A DNA stretch of 64,000 nucleotides. Origin: Crocodylus rhombifer. Its lineage: Eukaryota > Chordata > Crocodylia > Crocodylidae. Position numbers and translations under genes: made by a program. How positions within the stretch are numbered: the stretch's first letter is position 1; every line of letters begins with the position of its first letter. The notes below the pieces were generated by a model that had not been told where the DNA came from, ran no database searches, and saw only the letters and a list, made by a program, of their open reading frames with translations. The stretch covers positions 367,673-431,672 of the forward strand of contig JAVSML010025535.1 in assembly GCA_038503035.1 (NCBI GenBank), read 5' to 3'. Positions 35,301-45,372 of this stretch are shown here, in pieces.

Positions 35301-37394
35301 CAAAGTGAACTGACCCAAAGTTGTTCCAATAACCAAGCTGTTCATCCCTGAGAATAACAGCTCAAGAGCAATCCCCATACGAGATACACCGGAGAGAGAG
35401 ACAGGAGACTACAAGATCACAACACTCATTAAACAAATGTGGGAAACTTCCTTACTTTCTCCTCCACTTCCCAGTGTGCAGCTGAATAACAAGCTCTCCA
35501 TAATTTTTCACCGAGACACTTACCCTGGACTGCTGTCGTCCAGTAGAATAGCACAGGAGCTGGTATCACAGCATTCAAATTGAAACACCCTCAAGGACTA
35601 GGGTGCATTCAGATAAACAGATGGGTCCATTTAGGGTCCATCTGACACATCCCAAACAGGCTTTTTGCAAATGTAGCAGAACCTGTGAGTATGATTCTTT
35701 CATCTCTTTCATTGCCAGCATAATAATCATAATAATCTTGTCACTGTAGCCTGCAGGTACTGACCTGACTGCCCCTAATTTATCCAGCTCTCCCCTCTGC
35801 ACTTCACAGACTAGTTCAGCCTTCCTGACTCAGCCATCTCAGATTCTTTAATCATCAACACTGAACACACTAACAAATGACATGTGTTCAGTTCCTCATA
35901 GCTGTGCTCCAATTTACATGGTGCTCTTGGGATTGAATAAATAGAAAAGACTGAGTCACTGCTGGCTCTCTTTTACTCCTAGTTGAGCTGTATACCCTTT
36001 TAACAGATGTACAGCCTTCACCATGAAATGGTCACCAAATTTTGAATTCAGAAGCACTGTCTGATCCAAGGAAGTAGCTGGAGAGAGGCTACTGGTGTAA
36101 GGAAAAGCTTCCTCAATATGAGGACAAAAATCATACAATTTGGAAAGGACGTATAAAGGGTATGTGAATTAGTTGGATTCACCTCAGACCACTTCATCTG
36201 TCCTCTCCATCTCAAGGCAAGCAAAAGCTAAGCTGCAATGCTTTACTGCCATTTTTTCCAGAGATGGGTGATTGACATTTAACTTATCTTATTTAAGGAT
36301 AGAAATGGACTAGCAAAATGGTTACAACTGATTACTAAGACCTCCCCATGCTCCCAATTTTTTTTCAAATGCGGTAATTGTTGTTTGGCCAAGCCCTGAA
36401 TAAAGGTTACATCATCAGACCACAAGTAAACTGAGAAACAGGGAGATGTTAAACTTCTTGTGAGTCCACAGAAGAGTTAGATGTAGAATTCAGAGCCAAT
36501 ACTGAACCACATGCATGGCCCCATTCTTTTCACTTCCCTATCCATAAAACTGTTCTGTTGGAGCAGCCCCTTGCATGGGTGAGGTTTTCCTCATATCAGA
36601 CTCTAAGGTGGTCTGCATGAGGTACCACTCAAGAGAGTAACAACTGTGGTCCTCAGAGGGCCTACTTTTTTGGAACAGTAATACCCAGAGACATAAATAT
36701 CAGCAGTAGTAGCAGATAGAGCAGCCAGACCTCCTCTAACTTGGGGTGGTTGGACAGGACTGGGGCAAGGTGGCAGCTCTGAGCAAATATGGTTTGGGTA
36801 TTTATCTTTTATTACATTTATAGATGTCTGGTATTCTTGGAAACAGCACCTCATCCTACAGCAGAAGGCTGCACATCAACAGCCACTTCACTTCGGAAAC
36901 AAGCTCATCTTAGAAGGGTTTTTCTCCATCTCTTTTTCAATCACCTCTCCAAGAGCACATTGTGTATATATCTGTGGCACACCAAGTACATGTTCATTTT
37001 GCCCCTTTTGCAGTAGCAATATTTAAATATCAGCTGCACTCTGGGGATATTTGTTTTATAGACACACAAGGGATTGAAGCAATGACAGAAGGTATTTAGA
37101 GACTGTCATCTCTAAACTGGGCGAAGAGCTGATTCAATGCATTTCCAGCCTGTCATATTGATAGCACACTTCTAGTCTCCTGCCTTTAAAGCAATAATGA
37201 AGCTACAAAGGCATCCAGAGGAATTTGCTCTTCAAAAGGTGAATCTACAAGAACAGCCACAAATGGGATTTTTTTTTACTGGAAATCCAGCAGGTTGTCA
37301 TCTTAAAGATCCAACTCCAAAGGCGAGACTACAACATAACATATATCATTGCAAATTTTATTGGAGTTGGACTGGGCTCAGAAATTTGGCTTTA
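35301..37394. other. Unrecognised sequence
   Basis: No supported gene, RNA or repeat in about 2.1 kb. Some of 35300-35420 may still belong to the LTR-like element R3. Confidence 0.4.
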
Positions 37395-37530
37395 GGGTTA
37401 AGACATTGAATTTAGAGTAGAGAGACCTGGGTATAATTCCTGACTTAGCCACTGGGCAAGTCAGCTAAGTACTTCACACTCAAATATCCAATTTATAAAA
37501 TGAAAACAGGCGTTTCCATTGTCAATTTGT
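37395..37530 (+). repeat. MIR-like SINE remnant
   Basis: GACATTGAATTTAGAGTAGAGAGACCTGGGTATAATTCCTGACTTAGCCACTGGGCAAGTCAG..TACTTCAC..AATTTATAAAATGAAAACAG follows the MIR order 'gacctgggttc..attcctagctctgccact..ggcaagtcact..cctcagtttccccatctgtaaaatgg'. Confidence 0.65.
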
Positions 37531-39085
37531 TGTAAAAGATTTTTGGTATTATTTTTTGGCTGCTTTACTCTACCTTACATGACTGTAAAACAGATAAATG
37601 ATGACAGCAGCTGAAATCAGTCAGACCTGCTGGTGCAAGTTAGACCCTCAGGGCCAAAAGTGAAGAGCTCCATTAGCCAGAATTTTCAGTCAGTAAGATC
37701 CAATGAGTTCAAACAAGAAAACTTCACTTCTCTCTTATGCACACAAACAAGGGCCAGATTTTCCAAGCAATCCATCACTGCAGGCTGTATGGCCAGATAT
37801 TCAAATGAGATCACATTTCATCTTGCCCAACTCCTGACAAAATCTGGACAATCATTTTGGGTGCTTATCAGGAGCTGATATCTGGGGGTGGGAAAGAGTT
37901 GCAAGTTTTGTAAAGCTTCAAAAACATTCATAGTGCACTAATATATATGCGCATCCTACATGACAATTCAATAAGGGCCCCATGGAAAATCCTAGACCTA
38001 GGTCTGTTTTTTTGTCTTCTGCTTTAATCATAAAAGAAAAAAAAAAGTTGTTCTTATATGGAATGTGTTGAATGTGCACAATACTCCTCGGTTGGACTGC
38101 TGTACAGCTCCTTTGCTGCAGGCATTTTCTATATTTGTTTCCATCTCCATGACCTCATTAAGATTTAAACTTTTTAAATTTATTGATAGTTAAAGTTAAT
38201 TTATTTTATTAATGGATAAGACAGCAGGAAGCATCTAAGCATCTCAGATTGAAAATTAAGAGCTAACTTGTGATCTGCATTTTAAAAAGCCATTTTTTTT
38301 TAACTCAGCCTTAGGCTCAACACCTTGAAGAGGCAGCTTCTTGGAAACTCCATTCAATTCCACACATTTTTATTTGCTGGTGATGAATATCTAAGTCTGT
38401 GTCAGCTCACACACAAAGATCAAGGGAGCGTCTAAAAAATTGTGAACCTCTATCAAAAAATATCGGAGACAGGATCCATTTTATAGTATTTCTTTGTTTG
38501 TTCAGCTATGCAATGATTACTTATAAAAGAAGGGCACTCATGTCCTGTTGTTATAAAATGTCCATTTATAGTTTCTACAGAATAGCCAATATCCAATATT
38601 TTCTTTTATAATATAATCCCTGGAGTACTAATAAAAGGCTTGATCCAAATCCCACTGAAATCAATTGCAAGATATGAACTAGGTCTAAATTTTTTTTTCA
38701 GTATTGCACAGTGAAATTCACCTATAAGCAGCACTTAAACAGTGCAGAGATATCAGGCTGTCCTCTTCAGGCTGATGACTTTCACACTATTTAATAACCT
38801 TCTATAAATATTTTCATGCCCCAACTATGCAATTTAAATAAGTAAATAGCTTACAGCAAGAATGAATTATTCTTGAGAATTGATTTTCCCTCCAACTATG
38901 GATTTGTACAAGTCCTATTAAAAAAAATAGAACACAAGTTCACCAAGACTCAGTGGGCCAGATCCCCAGCTGGAATAAATCACCACAGTTCCATCATTTG
39001 GATTACAGAACCGGTCATGGACCATCACGCTGCAATTTAAACTGCAACATTTCACCTCGAGTGGCCATACAGGTTGGGTAAAGTA
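37531..39085. other. Unrecognised sequence
   Basis: AT-rich, no supported gene. GCTTGATCCAAATCCCACTGAAATCAAT at 38639-38666 is a trace of an old interspersed repeat. Confidence 0.4.
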
Positions 39086-40559
39086 TTATGTAGTAGGCCT
39101 GTGAGAACAGGGAAGTATTCAATTCAGACTCAGCTGATTCAACAGACAGTAATTCAATTCAGAGATTTGGATCACTGTTCTGAACTGATTCGGCTGAATC
39201 AGCTTTAGAAAATTCGGCACTGATTCGGAGAGATTCGGTGATTCAGATTGGCTGGGGAGAGGCAGGCACAGCTGGGTGGCTGCAGTTTCTCCTGTAGCAA
39301 CTCTGGCTGTGCCTGACTCTCCCTGGGTGGGGGCAGCCACAGGAGAAGCCCCCATGGCTGGCCTAGTCCTAGAACTTAATAAAAAAAAGCAAAAAAAAGC
39401 CCCGCATTCACTGGCTGCAGGTGCGACAATTGGAGCCTCTGGGTGCTCATGACAGAGCATCCCCCACACAGCACAGGGCAGCGGGAGGCAGTGGGGATAG
39501 CCACCCCCGCCTGGCACCTGTGCAGCAGCTGCCCCATGGCACAGTGCAGCGTAGCTTGGCAAGGTACCACATGCTGCCCGGGAGCTGGGGCTGCTAGGGC
39601 CAAGTGCTGTGGGGCTCTGGCTGACTGCTGGAGCTGCCCCAGCTGCCAGACCATGCGGCACCCTGCCGAGCCCCACTGCACCCACACGATGCGACAGCTG
39701 CAGCATGGGTGCCAGCCGGGGGGGGGTGCAATCTCCGCTGCCTCAAGTGTCCAGAGGCTCCAGTTGCCACTCCTGCAGCTGGTGACTGCGGAGCTTTTTT
39801 TAAAAAAAAAGCCCCACACTCACCAGCTGCAGCAGCAGTGACTGGGCCTTTGGGCACTTGTGGCAGAGCTCCCCCATACAGTGGGGGGCAGTGGAAACAG
39901 CGTGCAGTGCCCTGCTGAGCCATGCTACACCTGGGCCATGTGGCAGCTGCCACGCAGGTGCCAAGCAGGGAGGGGCTGCAGCCAATGAATGTGGGGCTTT
40001 TTCTTTTCTTTTTTTAAGTGCTGGGAGGCTGGGCTAGGCAGGTAATGGGGCTGGGCTGGGCAGCCATAGGGGCTTTTCCTATGGCTCATCCAGCTGTGCC
40101 TGCTGCTGCCAAAGTGTGGGGAGCCACAGGGGCTATACCCTACTGCCTCTTGCCCAGCCGGCACGGGGTGGGGGGTGCAATGCAGAAACAATTTGTTCTG
40201 GGCAGCAGCAGGGCATAGCCCCTGGGAGCAGGGGCTCTTCCGTGCCGCCACTTTCCAGCCAGTGTGGAGGTGAAGGTGGGCATGGGATGTGGGAACAGTA
40301 GTGCTGGGAGTGGGGGCTATCCCATGCTGCCACTTGCCCCCTTCTGCCTGGAGAAAGCTGCTTCCACATCCCTCCCCCCGACCCCAGCTGGGCAAGCAAC
40401 AGCAGGGTAGAACCCCTACTCCCAATGCCGCCGCACCCCCATTCCCCCACCCCCTCCCCAAGTAATGCACTCCCCACCCCAGCTGGGCAGCTTGTACCAG
40501 CACCAATCCCTCCCTCCCCCCTCTCCAGCCCCAACAGACTTACCAGCTGGAGGCAGTTT

Positions 40560-41844
40560 CATAGTTTCTAGGGTCAGAAGAGACCTGAGCAGATCATCTA
40601 GTCCAACCCCCTGCCATGGCGGGAAAGAGTACTGGGGTCAAACAACCCCAACAAGGTGTTCATCTAATCTCTTCTTGAAAACCCCCAAGGTAGGAGCCTG
40701 CACCACTACTCTTGGAAGTTGGTTCCAGACCCTAGCCACCCTGACCGTGAAGTAGCGCCTCCTGATATCCAGACTAAATCTACTCTCCGCCAGCTTGTGA
40801 CCGTTATTCCTGGTCACTCCTGGCAGTGCTCGGGGGAACAGGGACTCCCCCAGTGCCTGCTGGTCCCCTCTGATTAGTTTATAACAGGCCACTGGATCCC
40901 TCCTCAGCCTTCTCTTTTGGAGGCTGAACAGGTTTAGGTCCCGTAGCCTCTCCTCGTAGGGCCTGCCCTGCTGTCCCCTGATCATGCGAGTGGCCCTCCT
41001 CTGGATCCTCTCCATGCTGTCCACATCCCTCTTGAAGTGTGGCGCCCAGAACTGGACACAGTACTCCAACTGCGGCCTGACCAGTGCGGCATAGAGGGGG
41101 AGAATTACCTCCTTGGATCTGCTCGAGATGCATCTTTGGATGTATGACAAGGTGTGGTTGGCCTTCCTGACTGCCTCCCAACACTGCCGGCCCATGTTCA
41201 TCTTGGAGTCAATTATGACTCCAAGATCCTTTTCCGCTTCCGTGCTGACAAGAGGGGAGTTGCCCAGCCTGTAGATATGGTGCCGGTTGTTCCTCCCCAG
41301 GTGCATTACTTTGCACTTGTCTGTGTTGAATCCCATCCTATTCTCATCCGCCCACACTTGTAACCTGTCTAGGTCTGATTGTAGTCTGTTGCTTCCTTCT
41401 AGCATGCCCACATCCCCGCACATCTTAGTGTCATCACCAAATTTGAACAGGGTGTTTTTCACCCCCTCATCCAAGTCACTGATGAAGATGTTGAACAGTG
41501 TGGGCCCTGCGGAACCCCACTGCCCACGTCCTTCCAGGTTGAGAAGGACCCATCCACTACCACCCTCTGGGTGCGGCCCTCCAGCCACTTGGCGACCCAT
41601 TTGACTGTGCAGATGTCAACACCGCAGTCCCCCAGTTTCTTAATGAGAACAGGGTGAGAGACAGTGTCAAAAGCCTTCCGGAAGTCCAGGAAGACTATGT
41701 CCACTGCTACCCCTGCATCTAATGATTTGGTGATCTGATTGTAAAAGGCCACCAGGTTGGTCTGACAGGACCTGCCACTGATGAACCCATGTTGGTTGCC
41801 CCTAAGCATGCAGTCCCCAGCTGGCCCCTCGTGGATGTGTGCCT
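40560..41844 (-). mobile_element. CR1 LINE inserted in the hAT-like copy 3
   Basis: The minus-strand CR1 starts within the reverse transcriptase just before GGPAGDCMLRGN and ends in the tail (plus strand ATAGTTTCTAGGGTC). The flanking GTTT at 40556-40559 and 41845-41848 may be a short duplication. Its 5' break lies close to that of the copy at 29924, within the same region of the reverse transcriptase. Confidence 0.9.
40638..41841 (-). pseudogene. CR1 reverse transcriptase remnant, one deletion frameshift
   Basis: From 41841 to about 41510 the frame reads MLRGNQHGFISGRSC, DIVFLDFRKAFDTVSH and VGSGVPQG. A small deletion (about 41505-41515) then removes the SVLG stretch and shifts the frame. 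The rest (40638 up to 41600) carries [65 protein letters not shown] and LDEHLVGVV. The catalytic box is FGDD instead of FADD. Both aspartates remain. Confidence 0.92.
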
Positions 41845-42102
41845 GTTTAGCTGCCTATTTAGTTTATGGCCAAATCTTTTCCGAATCGATTCAGATGCTT
41901 TGAATTGAGTCAGAGCTTTTATTTGGTCTCCCAATTCAATTCAGATTTGGAGATTCAGTCCCCGAATTGGGCTGAATCTTCTCCCAATCAAATCAGCTAC
42001 CAAAGCTTCACACAGTCCTATTATGTAGCCAATATGTCCATTCAGAGAGGGATATATACTTTCATTAGTGCAAAAATAATACTGGCATGATTGTTCAAGA
42101 TC

Positions 42103-42159
42103 CTTTGTACAAATTATGTTTGTACAAAAGACTTTGTACAAATTACATTTGTACAAATT
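42103..42159. repeat. Cluster of four TTTGTACAAA-type palindromes
   Basis: CTTTGTACAAATTA, TTTGTACAAAAGAC, TTTGTACAAATTAC and TTTGTACAAATTAA follow one another at about 14-bp spacing. Each core is self-complementary. Function unknown. Confidence 0.8.
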
Positions 42160-43074
42160 AATTGTGACCAATAGGAGCTAGGTTCTACACTCAGTCCACA
42201 AGCAGAGTTCCTGCTGCTATCACCAGGCATTTTGGGCTATAGCACAACCTCCTCCCAAAACATGCTATGATAACAAGCTTAGATCTGATTGACAATTACA
42301 TTTGTGCAAGAGGAGAGTAGCTGATATAGATGGTAATAAAGACAAACGTACCCAGAAATTATCCCATTTTTCTGCGTATTTTTAACTCATATCAAGCTAA
42401 TGATGTTTAACAAAATCTGCAAAATTAACAACTTTAATTATAGGGAAAGGAAACTATATAAACCCTGCAGTCCTATTAGCTTGAAATTTATATGCAATTT
42501 CTTTCATAGCAAACCGGTAGCTGTATGCAATAGTATATTTTCCAGTATTGGGTATAACAGTTTGTTAACCTCCATGTTTATTCCTGCTGGGTAACTTGCT
42601 ACAGATATCACTGATGTACTTAAAGCATTTCTGTACATTTCATAAAGCTCAATTTTAATTGCAATTAAAGAAAAACACAGTTAAATGCTTTTAAAAAGGT
42701 ATCAAGCTTACAAGAGCTCGTGTACTTTAAATTCTGCAGTAGAGAGCTTTCAAAAAGAGGGAAACCAAGGGGAAGACCCTTGGCAGGTAGGAATCATCAT
42801 AGCTACAGTTCAATAAAGCTATGACAGCATATACCAGCTGAGTATCTGCTACCACGACTTTAAAAACAGGCTAATAATTCCTCCTTTTGCTTTATTCAAC
42901 ATAAAGAATGAGACTCATTATTCATTTTGGTTTCTAAAACTTTCTTCAGAGTTAAAGCACATCCACTATCTAGGTACGTGCAAAACTTAGGCTGCTCTCA
43001 AACAAAAATAGCCATGATACTGATGTAGGCACACCTATAGACATTCTAGACAAGAATTTCACACCATCTTTTTG
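42160..43074. other. Unrecognised sequence
   Basis: AT-rich, no supported gene or repeat. Confidence 0.4.
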
Positions 43075-43140
43075 TTTGTTTGTATAGTGCCTAGTACAGT
43101 AGGATCTCTGTCAACAACTGATGCTAGACACCTTTACAAT
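43075..43140 (+). repeat. Fragment of the old repeat also seen at 23985-24215
   Basis: GTTTGTATAGTGCCTAGTACAGTAGGATCTC..GATGCTAGACACC..TACAATAC follows 'gtttgtacagcgcctagcacaatggggtcc..ctaggcgctaccgtaata'. Confidence 0.55.
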
Positions 43141-44343
43141 ACACGCACGAGAAATCTCTATTATGAATGTGTTATTTGCATCAGTTTATATTTATTAATA
43201 TGATGTATACATGACTCGGCTAATAGGAACTGGTATAACCACTGGCACTCCATTATCATATAAGTCCAAGACACCAAGATATTTACAAGTTTATTTGCAC
43301 TTGCTAAATATTTAGTAGTCATTTCATTCCATTGCTTAGGACTCATTTATTAAGCCAGTACAGATGCATCTACACATGCAGTTGAAGCAAAGAAATAACC
43401 TCTGGCACTGTTCATGTCAGAGTTAACTGCTCCCAGGTGCAGCGTCTGCACACGGACCCAGGACTGCAGCAATTAGAGCTGGGGCAAAGCAGCCCTAGGC
43501 TGGCAGGAGGCATAGGGGATGATCAGCCTCAGGTTCCTCACAGTGATGTTGGACAGCAGAGGAGCTGGCTGAGCCAAATGGTTCTAAAGTGCAGGGCTAA
43601 GTAGCAGGCAGCCCCTGTACTTTGTAGCACCCTCATGCCTCTGCCAGCCCCTGTCACCATCTACATGTGCATTTCAGCACAGGTAACTACTCTCCTGTAA
43701 AACAGTACTGTCCGTGATAGTACTGTCTTACAGCAGAGTTAATTAATTTACAGAGCCCTAATACTGGCTCATATGTTGATTAGAGCTGTGCAAAGAGCTG
43801 TTCAGTCACTGATTCAGCCCAATTCAGTGGACAAATCTCCAAATCTGAATCAAATCAGGAGACCCTTTAATTTCTCTGAATCGAACTGGAACCCTCTGAA
43901 TCGATTCAGAGAGATTTGGAAAGATTCAATTTTTTGGACATAGATGCAGCTTTAAATGTTTTTCTACATAGCTCAAGGTACCAGGTGACTCATGAATGCC
44001 AAGATGCTGGGGTGGATGGAGCATCTCACGGGAGTGTGGCGGGGTCCCCAGTGCATTTGGCAGCAGACCCGGGAGTAGACCAGAAGCACTTAGGGTCCAC
44101 TTCTGGGTGTGCTGGGGAGTGCATAGGGGATTCCACCCCTCTGCCCCCCCGGCTTGGCAGTTGGTGCCTCCTGGGTCTCGGGGGCACCCGGGGACCCCCT
44201 GTGGCGGATTGCCAAGCCAGGGGACCATGGGGGAGGGTCCCCTGTGCACTCTGCGGTGGACTCAGAAGTGGACTGAAAGTACTTCCGATCCACCACTTTC
44301 TGGTTTGCCACCAAGCACGCAGGGGTTCCCCTGCATTCCTGTG

Positions 44344-45054
44344 CAAGGTTCCCTCTAAGGTGCACGTGTGTGGCTGTGCACAACTAAAAGTGTGGCCACA
44401 TACAGCCTTTTCAAGGCCAAGAGAGGAGCTGAAGGTCAGCTCCTAGGCAAGGTGGGGGCGGGAGCTTGGCGTGGACTCTAGGGAAGTACTCTGCTCCCCC
44501 GCTTGAGGACCGGAGATTGGAGCACTTCTCTGGAGCCGGTGGAGCCTGTGCCAGCCCCCTGCCCCAGCCTTCATCCCTGCCTTGCCTCACCTCAGGGATG
44601 AGCTCCTGCCTGCCCCGAGTGAGGCTCTGCCAGCTCCAGGACACTGATCTGCTCCCCATGGCCTCAGGAAGTGAGAAGGCATGTGGTGTCAGGGCTGGGG
44701 AGCAGATCAGTGTCCTGGAGCTGGCAGAGCCTCACTTGGGCAGGTAGCTGCTCCTCCCTGAGGTGAGGCAAGGCAGGGATGAAGGCTGGGGTGGGGGGCT
44801 GGTGTGGACTCTGCCAGCTCCAAGCAAGTGCTCCACTCCCTGGCCCTAATGCATGGGGGTGGAGCACTTCCCCAGAGCTGGCACAGCCCGCACCAGCCCC
44901 AGCTCCAGCCCCTGACCCCCCGCTCCTGGCTCCAGCCCCTGGCCCCTGGCCCCAGCCTCCAGCTCCAGCCTCTGACCCCCAGCTTCTTGGCTCCAGCCTC
45001 CGGCCCCCAGCCTCTCATCTCCAGCTCCAAGACTACTCCTTAGACGGAACATTG
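44344..45054. mobile_element. Inner hAT-type MITE, innermost layer of the nest
   Basis: A 711-bp element with termini CAAGGTTCCCTCTAAGG and CCTTAGACGGAACATTG. Its flanks are TTCCTGTG (44336-44343) and CTCCCATG (45055-45062). The uninterrupted family sequence in the sibling copies at 3902 and 12481 is CACAGGAG (reverse CTCCTGTG) at this point. Both flanks derive from it by transitions, so an 8-bp duplication is supported. Next to the left end, GTGCACGTGTGTGGCTGTGCACAAC is partly palindromic. Noncoding. Confidence 0.82.
44482..44871. repeat. Large inverted repeat, about 177-bp arms, 37-bp loop
   Basis: 44482-44658 is the imperfect reverse complement of 44696-44871. The inner 40 bp (44619-44658 against 44696-44735, GTGAGGCTCTGCCAGC and onward) are a perfect match. 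The arms lie inside the inner hAT-type element. After 44880 follows a degenerate CAGCTCCAGCCYCTGRCCCC minisatellite to about 45025. A perfect 40-bp stem this long would form a stable cruciform or RNA hairpin. Confidence 0.9.
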
Positions 45055-45372
45055 CTCCCATGGGATGCTTCACCCGCCCTACCACTGCAGTGTTCATGAG
45101 CCACACCTGGTACAAGGTATGTAGAAAAAACATTTAAAGCTGTGTCTATGGCCGAACCACTGAGTCTCCAAATCAGCATTGAATCTTCAGATTAGGATTC
45201 GGCTGAATCGAATGGGGACAGTGATCTGAATCAATTAATTGAATCACTGCCCCCTGATTCATGAAGAAGCCAAAACCGAAACGAATACCACCTATTTTGC
45301 AAACCGCTAGTGTAGATGGTTTTGTTTTACTGGTTTTGCTAATTAGGCAGCTCCACACATGTCAATGCACCC

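Larger units (their letters stand above)
39094..42020 (+). mobile_element. hAT-like foldback element, copy 3, with perfect 8-bp duplication and internal CR1
   Basis: The termini TAGGCCTGTG and CACAGTCCTA form an inverted repeat. TTATGTAG is present exactly at 39086-39093 and 42021-42028, the 8-bp duplication expected of hAT. The subterminal GATTCGG/AATCTGA sequence matches the other copies, but the core differs. A block with A-rich AAAAAAAGCCCCGCATTCACTGGC (39390) recurs directly at 39806 and inverted at about 39980-40015, giving a large foldback. Excluding the CR1 at 40560-41844 the element is about 1.6 kb. It carries no transposase. Confidence 0.85.
43781..45309 (-). mobile_element. hAT-like foldback element, copy 4, middle layer of the nest
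   Basis: Same family as 3902-4705 in the opposite orientation. It begins TAGAGCTGTGCAAAGAGC and ends ATTTTGCAAACCGCTA. The flanks ATGTTGAT (43773-43780) and GTGTAGAT (45310-45317) each differ by one base from ATGTAGAT, the unoccupied site in the sibling MITE. The arms GCTTTAAATG..TCTACATAGC and GTATGTAGAAAAAAC..TTTAAAGCTGT are present. Core palindromes with GAAGTGGAC motifs are at about 44071-44108 and 44264-44306. No transposase. Confidence 0.88.
43369..45372. mobile_element. Outer MITE of a three-level nest
   Basis: 43369-43780 and 45310-45372 are the two parts of a MITE related to 24561-25050. The left end is AGATGCATCTACACATGCAG and the right end is CACATGTCAATGCACCC. Shared interior: GGCAGCCCCTGTACTTTGTAGCACCCTCATGC and CAGAGTTAATTAATTTACAGAGCCCTAAT. 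The two parts rejoin across ATGTAGAT when compared with 24991-24998. No coding capacity. Confidence 0.75.

Noticed and set aside
39119..40534. Several 100-195 codon frames rich in Ala, Pro and Cys
   Set aside because: They reflect GC-rich foldback sequence inside the hAT-like copy 3. Frames exist on both strands and lack motifs.
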